Source of the DNA: Rubrivivax sp.
GTDB taxonomy: Bacteria; Pseudomonadota; Gammaproteobacteria; Burkholderiales; Burkholderiaceae_C
Direction of reading: 5' to 3'
NCBI GenBank assembly: GCA_027487585.1
Contig: JAIYDH010000388.1
Location: 1-55,990 of the forward strand
DNA: 55,990 bases
Positions 46,254 through 54,298 of the stretch are shown one piece after another. The number at the start of each line of letters is the position of its first letter. The first letter of the stretch is position 1. The translations under genes were made by a program, and so were the position numbers. The notes under the pieces are model-generated. The model saw only the letters and a list, made by a program, of their open reading frames with translations. It was not told the DNA's origin and searched no databases.

Positions 46254-46664
46254 TCAGGGCGCAGCCTTCTTGGTCACCAGCCCGACCTCGGCGATGTCGA
46301 GCGACTTGATGACGTTCAGCACCTGAACGACCGTGTCGTACTGAACCTCGGCGTCGCCCTTCAGCACCACGGGCAGGTTCGGGTTGGCGGCCTTGTATTG
46401 GCCCAGGCTGGTCTTGAGTTGCTCCATCGTCACTGGGAAGGCGTCGAGGTAGACGCTGCCATCGGCGGTGACGGTGACGGCGCGGGTCTGCGGCTTGGCC
46501 AGATTGCTGGTGGCGCCAGTCTCGGGAGAATTGACACGCACGCCCTGCACGCTGGCGGTGGTGAGGATCATGAAGGTCACGAGCAGCACATAGGCGAGGT
46601 CGAGCATCGGGACGATGTTGATGTCGTCGTAGAGCTGGTTCTCGCCCTTGATCTCGGCGGCCAT
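46254..46664 (-). CDS. exbD: ExbD/TolR-type proton-channel subunit
   Basis: A 136-residue paralogue of the next gene. NIVPMLDLAYVLLVTFMIL includes the conserved aspartate in the membrane helix. The periplasmic part has 'PVVLKGDAEVQYDTVVQVLN'. It starts 25 bp after the exbB fusion gene. Two different ExbDs may form a heterodimer within the ExbB pentamer, an inference from the pair and from family knowledge. Confidence 0.9.
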   Translation of the reverse strand: MAAEIKGENQLYDDINIVPMLDLAYVLLVTFMILTTASVQGVRVNSPETGATSNLAKPQTRAVTVTADGSVYLDAFPVTMEQLKTSLGQYKAANPNLPVVLKGDAEVQYDTVVQVLNVIKSLDIAEVGLVTKKAAP

Positions 46665-46689
46665 GGCAGTGCTTCCGGGGCTCGCCTGT

Positions 46690-48396
46690 TCAGCGCTCGC
46701 CGTACGACTCGGCGACGCGCGTCACGAACTCGTCGACGAAGATCTGCATGTCCGACGAGATCGTCTTCATGCGCGAAGTCAGGTAGTTGTAGCCAAAGAG
46801 CGCCGGGATCGCCACGCCCAGACCCGCCACGGTGGCCAGCAGCGCTGCGGCGATGCCCGGCGCGATGGCATTGACGTTGACGTCGCCCGCTGCGGCGATG
46901 GCCGCAAAGGTGATCATCACGCCCACGACCGTGCCCAGCAGGCCCAGGAACGGGCCGCCCGAAATGGCGATGGTCAACCACACCATCTGGCTGTTCATGC
47001 GGTTGTTCTCGCGCACCACGTCGGCGTCCACCGCCGCCCTGACGGCGTCCATCGACGCCCCCGACAGGCGAGCAGCGCCGGCCTGCCCGACGTCGCGCTT
47101 CTTCAGCTCGCGCAGACCGGCTTCGTAGATGCGGGCCAGGCTCGAGCGCGGGTGCGTCTCCGCACCTTCGGCCTGCATGGCATCGCGCACGTTGCGGAAG
47201 CTCGCCAGGAAGCCCTGGTTGGCCGAGTCGGTGCGGCGAACCAGGATGAACTTGTCCACCATCACCCACACGGCGATGGCGAACAGAACCCCGCACAACA
47301 CGATGACCACCCACGCGTCGACGGTCAGGTTCTTCACCAGGACGCCCATGTAGCCGCCGTGCCCGCCCTCTCCGGCCGACTCGGCGCCTTGGGGCTGCAG
47401 CACGCTGGCCACCAGCTTGGCATCGGCTGCCTGCGCGGCGTGGCTGAACTTCATGAAGTCAGCACTGCGCGACGCGCTGGCCACGGTCAGCTCGTCGAGC
47501 AAGCCGGTATAGCCGCGACCGACACTGACAGGGCCGTCGATGGCACTTGCTGTCGCCACCGCGCCGGTGCCGGCGGGCAGGCCGTTCACGTACAGGGTCA
47601 GTTTCTCGCCCGCGAGCACGACTGCGACCTGAGCCCAGGCGTTGGCGGGAAGCGCCCCCCCACGAACGCTGACACTCCCCATCCGAGCGACGACCTGGCC
47701 CGACTCCATCGCGATCGACAGCGGGCCCTGAACGAACAGTTCACCGCCTGCCTCTTGCGGTCGAACCCACAACGAGACCGCATAAGGCGCGCCAGCGGCG
47801 GCTCGGAGACGGTCCGATGCAGGCCAGGAGAGCGCGCCACCGGTGAGTCGCGCCGCCGGTCCGATCAGGCCGTTCAGCTCGATCGCCGCGGCCGTCGTGG
47901 CCTTCAACGAGCCTGTGTGATCGGCCGCGCTGCCGTCGGGTTCGGAAAAGCGGATCGCCGCCGAGGTACCCGCATCCGCCACCACCGCAGGCGCTGCCGC
48001 GGTGGCCTGGGCATTGCCGAAGTACACGAAGACCTGGTTCTTGTCGCTGCCCGGCACCACGGCCGGCACCTGCACCCACAGCACGCCCAGTTCGTTGGCG
48101 CCGTCGAACCGCTCGACGCGAAACGGCAATGGCGTCTTGTCGTCACCGGCAACAACGCGCAGGTCGCTGCCGTCGGGTTTGGCCGCCAAGAAGTCGAAGT
48201 TGCCCGAGTGCAGCCGCACCGGCACCGCGACCTGCGTCAGAGCTTCGCGGGTTTCGACGCCCTGGGCGCTGGTGTTCAGCGTGATGCGCGTGCGCTGGCT
48301 CCAGGCGGCGTCCCACCAGGCTTGCGCGGCCGTCGGCAGGCAGGCGGCGATCAGCAGCGCAGCGGTGCGCAGGGAGCTCAGGCGGTTGGGCGGCAT
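46690..48396 (-). CDS. exbB: ExbB/TolQ proton channel fused to DUF2341 and LamG domains
   Basis: A 568-residue protein. A signal peptide (LRTAALLIAACLPTAAQA) leads into a DUF2341 domain (WWDAAWSQRTRITLN, then DGSDLRV, then VFVYFGNAQA; about residues 25-135) and a concanavalin/LamG-like domain (about 150-330: PYAVSLWVRPQEAGGELFV, LTLYVNGLPAGTG). After a linker there is a membrane helix (VIVLCGVLFAIAVWVMVD) and a MotA/TolQ/ExbB domain (SGGPFLGLLGTVVGVMITF, then AIAPGIAAALLATVAGLGVA). The C-terminal part is the ExbB channel. The N-terminal ~340 residues would lie in the periplasm, where they could bind glycan or protein. The start is ATG 48396, chosen by the signal peptide. It lies 13 bp after a 46-codon ORF. 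Confidence 0.88.
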   Translation of the reverse strand: MPPNRLSSLRTAALLIAACLPTAAQAWWDAAWSQRTRITLNTSAQGVETREALTQVAVPVRLHSGNFDFLAAKPDGSDLRVVAGDDKTPLPFRVERFDGANELGVLWVQVPAVVPGSDKNQVFVYFGNAQATAAAPAVVADAGTSAAIRFSEPDGSAADHTGSLKATTAAAIELNGLIGPAARLTGGALSWPASDRLRAAAGAPYAVSLWVRPQEAGGELFVQGPLSIAMESGQVVARMGSVSVRGGALPANAWAQVAVVLAGEKLTLYVNGLPAGTGAVATASAIDGPVSVGRGYTGLLDELTVASASRSADFMKFSHAAQAADAKLVASVLQPQGAESAGEGGHGGYMGVLVKNLTVDAWVVIVLCGVLFAIAVWVMVDKFILVRRTDSANQGFLASFRNVRDAMQAEGAETHPRSSLARIYEAGLRELKKRDVGQAGAARLSGASMDAVRAAVDADVVRENNRMNSQMVWLTIAISGGPFLGLLGTVVGVMITFAAIAAAGDVNVNAIAPGIAAALLATVAGLGVAIPALFGYNYLTSRMKTISSDMQIFVDEFVTRVAESYGER

Positions 48397-48409
48397 CGTC
48401 GGGTCCGGG

Positions 48410-48550
48410 TCAGCGGTGGGCTTCGTGGAAAACCGCGCATTCTTCGGAACGCCCACGACAAGCAGCGCCCCTGGGCTGATCCAAACGGACCAGGGCCGCG
48501 ACTCGACCGTCGGCATCGAGCGACACCAGGCCGGCAAGGCGCCCGGTCAT
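48410..48550 (-). CDS. Small ORF (46 residues) bridging luxR and exbB
   Basis: The 150-bp gap between the LuxR-type gene and exbB is almost exactly filled by an ATG-to-stop frame of 46 codons. Its ATG overlaps the luxR stop (ATGA), the same spacing used by most neighbours, and its stop is 13 bp before exbB. The sequence (MTGRLAGLVSLDADGRVAAL, then a basic, Cys-containing end) has no recognised family. Support comes from position and coupling. It could be chance in GC-rich DNA. Confidence 0.4.
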   Translation of the reverse strand: MTGRLAGLVSLDADGRVAALVRLDQPRGAACRGRSEECAVFHEAHR

Positions 48551-49407
48551 GAGCGAGCCTTGCCTTCGTCGAGCAGCCGCAACTGCATGGCCAGCGCCAC
48601 GGCGTGGGCGCGGTTGCTGGCGCCGAGCTTGCGCAGGATCTTCTGGATGTGGTTCTTGACCGTGAGCGCGCTGATGCCCAGTGCCTCGCCGATCTGCTGG
48701 TTGTTCTTGCCATCTCGCACCCAGGACAGGATCTGCGTCTCGCGGGGCGTGATGCGCGCGGGGCTGCCGCTGCGTGCCTCCACCGGCTGCGCCAGCCGCG
48801 CCGGCGGCACGACGCCAACCTCGCGCTCGACATCCACGGTGCGCAGGTAGGCGGCGTGCAGCGCGTGTACCACCAGGCGCATCAGGCGGTGCTCCTCGAC
48901 ATCGCCGCCGGGCAGCGGGCCGCCCAGCAGGTAGAAGCCGCTCACCTCGTGCTGGCGCTCCGGGCGGGACACGCCGTGCACCAGCAGGCGCTGCACGCCG
49001 GTATCGCGCAGGGCTGCCACCTCGGCGTCGATCGCCTCGTCCGGCCGCCCCTGCAACGGCAGCGTCAGCGGCTCGCCGGCGCCGTCGATCCAGGCCTGCA
49101 GCAGGCGCGCGAGCAGGGGCGAGTCCGCACGTGCCAGCTGCACTTGCAGCCACGGCGGCAGCACGACGCTATTGAAGACATCGAACACAAGGTCGCGGCG
49201 CCGGCGGTCGTACACCCCGCACACGGCCACCGTGTGCGGCAGCAGCGGCATCAGCTGGTTCTGCAGCAGCGTGTAGAACTGGTGCCGGCGGCAGACCTCG
49301 GGTGACGCCTCGACAAAACGAAGCAGCACACGCGCCAGCGGCAGCGGCAGCGTGGCGGCGTCGAGCTCATCGCCGGATCCGGCCGTGTGGGCATCGGTGG
49401 CCGTCAT
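48547..49407 (-). CDS. LuxR-family regulator, EpsA-like
   Basis: A 286-residue DNA-binding regulator. A C-terminal LuxR helix-turn-helix (ITPRETQILSWVRDGKNNQQ, then IGEALGISALTVKNHIQKIL) follows an N-terminal domain of about 190 residues that begins 'PEVCRRHQFYTLLQNQLMPLLPHTVAVCG'. That opening resembles EpsA, the regulator associated with exopolysaccharide/PEP-CTERM loci in betaproteobacteria. It has no receiver or autoinducer-domain signature. GAGGAG seven bases before ATG supports the start at 49407, which also overlaps the stop of the preceding gene by four bases. It sits inside the chain between the pseudopilin genes and exbB, so it may control the locus or PEP-CTERM genes. Confidence 0.8.
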   Translation of the reverse strand: MTATDAHTAGSGDELDAATLPLPLARVLLRFVEASPEVCRRHQFYTLLQNQLMPLLPHTVAVCGVYDRRRRDLVFDVFNSVVLPPWLQVQLARADSPLLARLLQAWIDGAGEPLTLPLQGRPDEAIDAEVAALRDTGVQRLLVHGVSRPERQHEVSGFYLLGGPLPGGDVEEHRLMRLVVHALHAAYLRTVDVEREVGVVPPARLAQPVEARSGSPARITPRETQILSWVRDGKNNQQIGEALGISALTVKNHIQKILRKLGASNRAHAVALAMQLRLLDEGKARS

Positions 49408-49913
49408 GGTGGAGCTCCTCCTCGTGCGGGTCTTGTGGGCCTGGGCGCAGGCGCAGCCGGGGCTTGGTGAATGAAGCGCCAGTCCGACACGCGGGGCACT
49501 TCCTGCGGCATGCCGCCCTGGTGAGAAAGCCGTCGTGCGTCGGAGCGGCTGCGCACGCCGACGAAGCCACGCTCGGGCTCGGCGGCGGGCAGCAGTTCCC
49601 AGTCGGCACGGCCGGTGAAGGGATCGGTCCACAGGCGGCGAAGGTGGTGCCGGGGCTCGCCCTCGAGGCTGCCGCGGCGGTCTTCGAGCAAGTCCTGCAG
49701 ACCCTGCGGCCAGGCCGCCGGCTGGCGTGCGGCGCGGTAGCGGCCGACAGCCTGGCTGATCTGTTCGCCCCGGAAGCGCAGCTCGGCCTCGCGCTCGCGC
49801 TGCATCTGCAGGCTCCACTGGCGGCCCAGCGTCGCCAGCGCAGCGCCCGACAGGGCCAGCACCACCATCAGGCCCCACCAGGTGAGGCCGCGTTCGCTGC
49901 TACCACTCGGCAT
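49404..49913 (-). CDS. Pseudopilin-like minor subunit lacking Glu5
   Basis: A 169-residue protein with a prepilin-like N-terminus: short leader, then ERGLTWWGLMVVLALSGAAL. The position of the conserved glutamate (+5) holds glycine, as in some GspK-type tip subunits. The rest (LRFRGEQISQAVGRYRAAR, LWTDPFTGRADWEL) resembles type II secretion minor pseudopilins found in compact Gsp-like loci. It overlaps the preceding pseudopilin gene by 14 bp and the LuxR gene by 4 bp. Confidence 0.7.
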   Translation of the reverse strand: MPSGSSERGLTWWGLMVVLALSGAALATLGRQWSLQMQREREAELRFRGEQISQAVGRYRAARQPAAWPQGLQDLLEDRRGSLEGEPRHHLRRLWTDPFTGRADWELLPAAEPERGFVGVRSRSDARRLSHQGGMPQEVPRVSDWRFIHQAPAAPAPRPTRPARGGAPP

Positions 49914-50355
49914 ACAGCCTCCCGTCGCTGCCGCGACCGGCCGCCGCGCTGCGCACGTCGTCGATGCCGCCGGCCACACTGCCGCCGGCTGGAGGCGTGG
50001 CCGCGACGACCTCGATCCAGCCCTGCGCCGTGCCTGTGATGGGGTCGGGCGGCACCGCGCGCAGGTAGCGCAGCTCGGCCAGTTCGGCCAGCGAGGCTGG
50101 CCAGCGCCCGCGATCGGCCGCGAACTGGTCGATGGCGTCGCGCATGGTCACCAACGAGGTGGCCAAGGCGCGCTCCTGGGCCACCTCCAGGCTGCGCAGG
50201 TAACGCGGCGCGGCCAGGCTGGCGAGCAGGCCGACGATGGCCAGCACGACCAGCAGCTCGATCAGCGTGAAGCCCCGAGACGGCCGCGCCTGGGACGCGG
50301 CGGCGGCGGGCCCGGGCATGGGCGTCACCAAGGGCGTCACCAAGGGCGTCACCAC
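49900..50355 (-). CDS. gspG: Type II secretion pseudopilin (GspG-like)
   Basis: A protein of about 140-151 residues. The prepilin peptidase site and helix RGFTLIELLVVLAIVGLL are complete, including Glu5. The body contains 'DQFAADRGRWPASLAELAEL' and ends in 'GRLYAEW', the same C-terminal pattern as the preceding pseudopilin (TRYSEW). The start is uncertain: GTG at 50355 or 50352 overlaps the upstream stop, while ATG 50319 lies after a 12-bp repeat. None has a clear ribosome site, so coupling to the upstream gene is likely. Confidence 0.8.
   Translation of the reverse strand: MVTPLVTPLVTPMPGPAAAASQARPSRGFTLIELLVVLAIVGLLASLAAPRYLRSLEVAQERALATSLVTMRDAIDQFAADRGRWPASLAELAELRYLRAVPPDPITGTAQGWIEVVAATPPAGGSVAGGIDDVRSAAAGRGSDGRLYAEW
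50320..50354. repeat. 12-bp tandem repeat across a gene overlap
   Basis: GGGCGTCACCAA occurs twice in full (50320-50331, 50332-50343) and a third time nearly complete (50344-50354). It spans the stop codon of one pseudopilin gene (50351-50349) and the N-terminus of the next, where it encodes repeated Leu-Val-Thr-Pro. Gain or loss of a unit keeps the frame. Confidence 0.8.
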
Positions 50356-50861
50356 TCGCTGTACCGCGTGCCATCCAGCGCCGTGCCCTCGTGGCGCGAG
50401 GCCAGGTCGAACACGTCGCGGCCGGCTCGGGGCGCGTCGGGCGGGCTGTCGCTGGCGCGCAGCGCCCAGCCGGCGGCAGCGGGCAGCGCGGGGTCGGCGA
50501 ACGGGTCGCGCGGCACCCGGCGCAGGAAGTGGCGGCGCGCGGCACCCGGCTCGGCCGACTCGGGCACGCCCTGCACCAGCAGCTCCAGCGTGGCCGGGTA
50601 CACCGGCCGCCCCGGGGCGGCGTCGGCCGGCCTCAGCACCCGCCCCTGCTCGACGGCCAGCGAGTAGGCGTCGATGGCCAGGCGCACCTCGCGCAGCGCC
50701 TGGCGCAGCGCGGCTTCCTTGTGCCGCTGCGCGGCCAGCTGCACCAGCGGCCTCGCCGCAGCCGCCAGCACGCCCATCACCGCCAGCACGACCAGCAGCT
50801 CCACGAGCGTGAAGCCGCGGCGGCGCGAGGCAGGCGCCCTGCCCGCTTCAGCGTGGCGCAT
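50349..50861 (-). CDS. gspG: Type II secretion pseudopilin (GspG-like)
   Basis: A 170-residue protein with a basic leader and the prepilin motif RRGFTLVELLVVLAVMGVLA (Glu5 present). The body includes 'EVRLAIDAYSLAVEQGR' and 'RRVPRDPFADPALP', which is typical of GspG-like subunits with an extra insert. ATG 50861 lies within the 3' end of the secretin gene (14-bp overlap). Pseudopilins polymerise below the secretin to push out substrates or assemble a short pilus. Confidence 0.82.
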   Translation of the reverse strand: MRHAEAGRAPASRRRGFTLVELLVVLAVMGVLAAAARPLVQLAAQRHKEAALRQALREVRLAIDAYSLAVEQGRVLRPADAAPGRPVYPATLELLVQGVPESAEPGAARRHFLRRVPRDPFADPALPAAAGWALRASDSPPDAPRAGRDVFDLASRHEGTALDGTRYSEW

Positions 50862-53154
50862 CGCGCACCTCGATCCGCAGGCGGCCTTCGACAGTCGGCG
50901 TGCTGGGCGCCGGCAGCCCCGCGGCATCGACCGCCGACAGACCGCCCAACGACAGCTCAGCGCCCACGCCGGCAGCGGCCGGTAACACGCGCAGCACCCA
51001 GGCCACCGACGCGCCTGCGGACAGATCGAAGGGCCAGGCGCGTTGGCCCTCGGCGGCGCCGGCAGCGGCGTTCGCCAGCAGCGCAGGGTCGAACTGCAGT
51101 TCGCCGCTGATGCGGTGGCTGCCGGGGTTGCGGAGCGTCACCGTGGCCGTCTGGCCTGGCGTCGCGCTGTCGCTGACTTCGACCATCAGGCGTGGCGTCT
51201 CGGGGCCTGCGGCCGCGCTCGCGTCGCCGGCCGGGCGCCGCCCAGGAGAAGACGCCGAGGCTTGCACGGGCCCCCGGCCCACGGCCAGCATGGCCTGGCC
51301 GGCACCGCTCACGCGCAGGTGCTCCGCACCCGGGTTCAAAGCCGTGCCGCCGGGGCGCATGCTCAATGCCGCCTCGGGCAGCGGCAGGTTGCGCACGATG
51401 CGCGGCGTCATCAGCAGCACCACCTCGGTCTTGCGCCGCTGGTCGGTGTCGACGCCAAACAGGCGGCCGAGCCAAGGCAGCCGCGCCAGCCCCGGCACGC
51501 CGTTGACGTTGCGCAGCTCATCGTGCTTGGTCAGGCCGGCGAGCACCTGCGTCTCGCCATCGGCCAGCCGCAGCGTGGTGCTGGTGCGCCGCGTGCCGAG
51601 CTCGTAGCCGATGCTGCCCGCCGGCCCGCCGACCTGGCGCACGAGGTTGCTCACCTCCAGCGTGACGCGGATCGTGACCTCGTCGTCGAGCTGCACCGTC
51701 GGCTCGACATCGAGCTTGATGCCGACATCGAGGTAACTCACCGAGGCGCTGACGCCCACGTTGGCCGCCGAGGTGGTGGTGAACACCGGCAGCTTCTCGC
51801 CGACATGCACCTGCGCCTTCTCGCGGTTGCGGGTGCGGATCGTGGGGTTGGCCAGGGTCTGCGTGTCGCCGTCGTTGGCCCGCAACGAGGCCAGCAGCAG
51901 CGGGTTGGCAGCGCGCAGCTGCAGCAGCGGCTCCATGCCGCGCGTGATGCGCAAGGTGTCGCGGCCCTGGCCGAACGGGTTGAACTCGCCGACGGCGAGC
52001 TCCTGCGGCCATTGCAGGCCGATCTCCGTCAGGCGCGAGGAGCTCACCTCCAGCACCTCGACGTCGATCAGCACCTCGGCCTCGGGCAGGTCGAGGCCGG
52101 CGACGAGGTCTTCGACCAGACGCACCACGGCCGGCGTGTCGCGCACGACGATGGCGTTGATGCGCTCGTCGACGTGCACGTCCTGCGTCTTGGTCATCGT
52201 GCGCACCATCGCCGCCAGCGCCTTGGCGTCGCCATTGGTGAGGTACAGCGTGCGCGTCACGAGCTCGGCGTGCTCGCGCTGCTTGGCCACGGTGGAGGGG
52301 TAGACGAGCAAGGTGCGCTCGTTGAGCCACTTGCGCTCGAGCTGCTGCGTCACCAGCAGCACGCGCAGCGCCTCGGCCAGCGGCATGTCGCGCAGCGCCA
52401 GCGTCACGCGGTTGTCGGCTCGCACGTCACGGTCGAAGACGAAGTTCAGGCCGTGCGTGCGTGACAGCGCCTCGAACACCTGGCGCAGCGGCGCCTCGCG
52501 GAACTCCAGCGACACCGTCCGGGCCATCGCACCGGCCATCGGCGCCGGGGCGGCGTCGGCAGCGGCAGCGGCGGCCATCAGCTGGTTCATCAGCACTCGC
52601 GCGGCGCCGTGCTGCGGTTGCTCGCGCAGCACGGCGGCCAGGCGTTCGCGGGCGCTGCGGCGGGCGGCGTCGCGTTGGGCTTCGGCGGCCGGCTCGCCCA
52701 GCGGCGCGGCCTGGCGCATGGCGCCGGCCAGCGCCTCGCGCACGGCGGCCACTTCGGCGTCGGCACGTTCGCCGCGCAAGAGTTCGCGCTCGAGCTCGGC
52801 CACGCGGGGGTGGTCGGGCACCAGTGCGCGCGCCTGCTGCACCAGCGCCCGCGTCTCGGCCACGCGGCCGGCGGTGCGAGCCCGTTCGGCCTGCGCGAGG
52901 GTCTGCAGCACCAGCGTCTGCGCCAGCTGCGTGCGCTCGGTGCGCAGCAAGGTGGCGTCGGCCGGTGACTCGCGCAGGCTGCGGTCTATGAGGGCCAGCG
53001 CCTCGATGCCGCGGCCCTGGCGCGCCAGCTGGCGGGCTTCTTCATGCGGCGGCGTGACGCAGCCGGCGAGCAGCAGCAGCGCCAGCATCAGCATCAGCGG
53101 CAGCGGCGCTGCCCGGGCACGGCTGATGCGGTCGCTCGCCGAGGGCCGACTCAT
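50848..53154 (-). CDS. gspD: Secretin (GspD/PilQ-like) with extra C-terminal domain
   Basis: A 768-residue lipoprotein (lipobox LLAGC, Cys32). Residues about 35-190 are helical TPR-like repeats. A secretin-N/STN domain follows (TVSLEFREAPLRQVFEALSR), then N1-type repeats (RTLYLTNGDAKALAAMVRT) and the secretin pore with its signature 'VPGLARLPWLGRLFG'. After the pore there is a Pro/Ser linker and a last ~110 residues (PRLMVEVSDSATPGQTATVT, then ELQFDPALL) that resemble a cohesin-type beta domain, not a standard GspS-binding tail. ATG 53154 overlaps the previous stop by four bases. It forms the outer-membrane channel of the locus. Confidence 0.88.
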   Translation of the reverse strand: MSRPSASDRISRARAAPLPLMLMLALLLLAGCVTPPHEEARQLARQGRGIEALALIDRSLRESPADATLLRTERTQLAQTLVLQTLAQAERARTAGRVAETRALVQQARALVPDHPRVAELERELLRGERADAEVAAVREALAGAMRQAAPLGEPAAEAQRDAARRSARERLAAVLREQPQHGAARVLMNQLMAAAAAADAAPAPMAGAMARTVSLEFREAPLRQVFEALSRTHGLNFVFDRDVRADNRVTLALRDMPLAEALRVLLVTQQLERKWLNERTLLVYPSTVAKQREHAELVTRTLYLTNGDAKALAAMVRTMTKTQDVHVDERINAIVVRDTPAVVRLVEDLVAGLDLPEAEVLIDVEVLEVSSSRLTEIGLQWPQELAVGEFNPFGQGRDTLRITRGMEPLLQLRAANPLLLASLRANDGDTQTLANPTIRTRNREKAQVHVGEKLPVFTTTSAANVGVSASVSYLDVGIKLDVEPTVQLDDEVTIRVTLEVSNLVRQVGGPAGSIGYELGTRRTSTTLRLADGETQVLAGLTKHDELRNVNGVPGLARLPWLGRLFGVDTDQRRKTEVVLLMTPRIVRNLPLPEAALSMRPGGTALNPGAEHLRVSGAGQAMLAVGRGPVQASASSPGRRPAGDASAAAGPETPRLMVEVSDSATPGQTATVTLRNPGSHRISGELQFDPALLANAAAGAAEGQRAWPFDLSAGASVAWVLRVLPAAAGVGAELSLGGLSAVDAAGLPAPSTPTVEGRLRIEVRDAPR

Positions 53155-53720
53155 GGCGCCTCCCAAGCCAGCATCACGGGCTGCTCGCTGCCCAGGGCGC
53201 GCAGCTCCACGCCAAGGGCATCGATGCGCTGCACGCGCCAGCGGCCCTCCAGCGTGTCGCGCTCGGCCACCACTTGCACCTGCTGCGCGGTGGCGAGCAG
53301 CGCGCGCGCCGGGCCCTCGTCACTGATGCGGCCGATGTAGCGCCACGCTGGGGGCGGCAGCAGTTCGGGCGCGGCCACGGGCGCCGGTGCGGCCGTGGCG
53401 CGCGCCTGCACGCCGGGATCTTGCGGCCGGGCAGGCTCGGCGCGCAGGGCCGCAGCGGGCAAGGCTGCGCCCCAGGCCTGCAGGGCCTCAGTGTCCGCCT
53501 CGGGCCAGTCGCCGCGCGCCAAAGACGCGGCACGGCCCGGGTTCGCCGCCGCCGCCGCTGGGCGGCCATTGCGCACCACGGGCAGCAGCGCATCGTCAGC
53601 CAGCACCGCCGGCGACTCGTCGAGATTGGCCACGTAGCCGGTGCCCACGGCCGTGACAAAGGCCGCTGCCACCAAGAGCTGGTGCCGCAGGGGCAGGCGT
53701 GTTGATCCGTCGTTGCTCAT
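53151..53720 (-). CDS. PilP/GspC-like periplasmic linker protein
   Basis: A 189-residue protein with one N-terminal membrane helix (LLVAAAFVTAVGTGYVANL), a Pro/Ala-rich linker, and a C-terminal beta domain of about 60 residues (WRYIGRISDEGPARALLATA, then 'QRIDALGVELRALGSEQP'), as in PilP/GspC-type HR domains that contact the secretin. It lies between the PilO-like gene and the secretin, the PilNOPQ order, with 4-bp overlaps on both sides. Confidence 0.65.
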   Translation of the reverse strand: MSNDGSTRLPLRHQLLVAAAFVTAVGTGYVANLDESPAVLADDALLPVVRNGRPAAAAANPGRAASLARGDWPEADTEALQAWGAALPAAALRAEPARPQDPGVQARATAAPAPVAAPELLPPPAWRYIGRISDEGPARALLATAQQVQVVAERDTLEGRWRVQRIDALGVELRALGSEQPVMLAWEAP

Positions 53721-54298
53721 CGCGGCCGGCCGGGTGTGCGCGTCGGGCCGGAGCCCGCTGCGGGTTCGGGGGCGGCATGGCCGAAGGCCAAGCCGAACTC
53801 GGCGCGCAGCAGGCCCTGGCCCAGATCGGGGCGCTGCAGCACCAGGCTGTCGAGCGCCAGCGCGGCGTCGCTGGCCAGGGCCGATGAGGCAAAGCCGCGC
53901 AGATCGGCATAACGCCCCTCGGCACTGAGCGACACGGCGCGCCACACCACCGCCGACCCGGCAGCAGCGTTGGCGGGCGCCATGTCTTCGCGCAGCCCCC
54001 GCACGCTGATGCCGTGGCGCCGCGCCAGGCCCAGCAGCGCACTCACGCGAGCGGCGTGGTCGCTGGCCGCTGGCCAGGCGGGCGCCACGGGCTCGGTGCG
54101 AAGGGGGGGCCGCTGCGCGTCGAGCTGCGCCGCCGCAGCGCGCCAATGCGGCTCCAGCACCGCCACCACCGCCAGCGCGGCCAGCAGCACCAGGGCCGCC
54201 GCGAAGGCGGCACGGCCACCCGGGCTGGCGACAAGGCGGCGCCAGCCCGGATCGAAGGGCCGCAGCAAACGGCCGCCGCTGACAGGTGCTGCCGTCAT
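53717..54298 (-). CDS. PilO/GspM-like inner-membrane protein
   Basis: A 193-residue protein with a single membrane helix (AAFAAALVLLAALAVVAVLE) after a ~40-residue cytosolic start and a periplasmic part with an early helix (HWRAAAAQLDAQRP) and a ferredoxin-like domain (LGLARRHGISVRGLREDM, LRGFASSALASDAALALDSL). This topology is that of PilO or GspM. The start is ATG 54298, overlapping the upstream stop by four bases. Assignment is by topology and gene order. Confidence 0.65.
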   Translation of the reverse strand: MTAAPVSGGRLLRPFDPGWRRLVASPGGRAAFAAALVLLAALAVVAVLEPHWRAAAAQLDAQRPPLRTEPVAPAWPAASDHAARVSALLGLARRHGISVRGLREDMAPANAAAGSAVVWRAVSLSAEGRYADLRGFASSALASDAALALDSLVLQRPDLGQGLLRAEFGLAFGHAAPEPAAGSGPTRTPGRPR

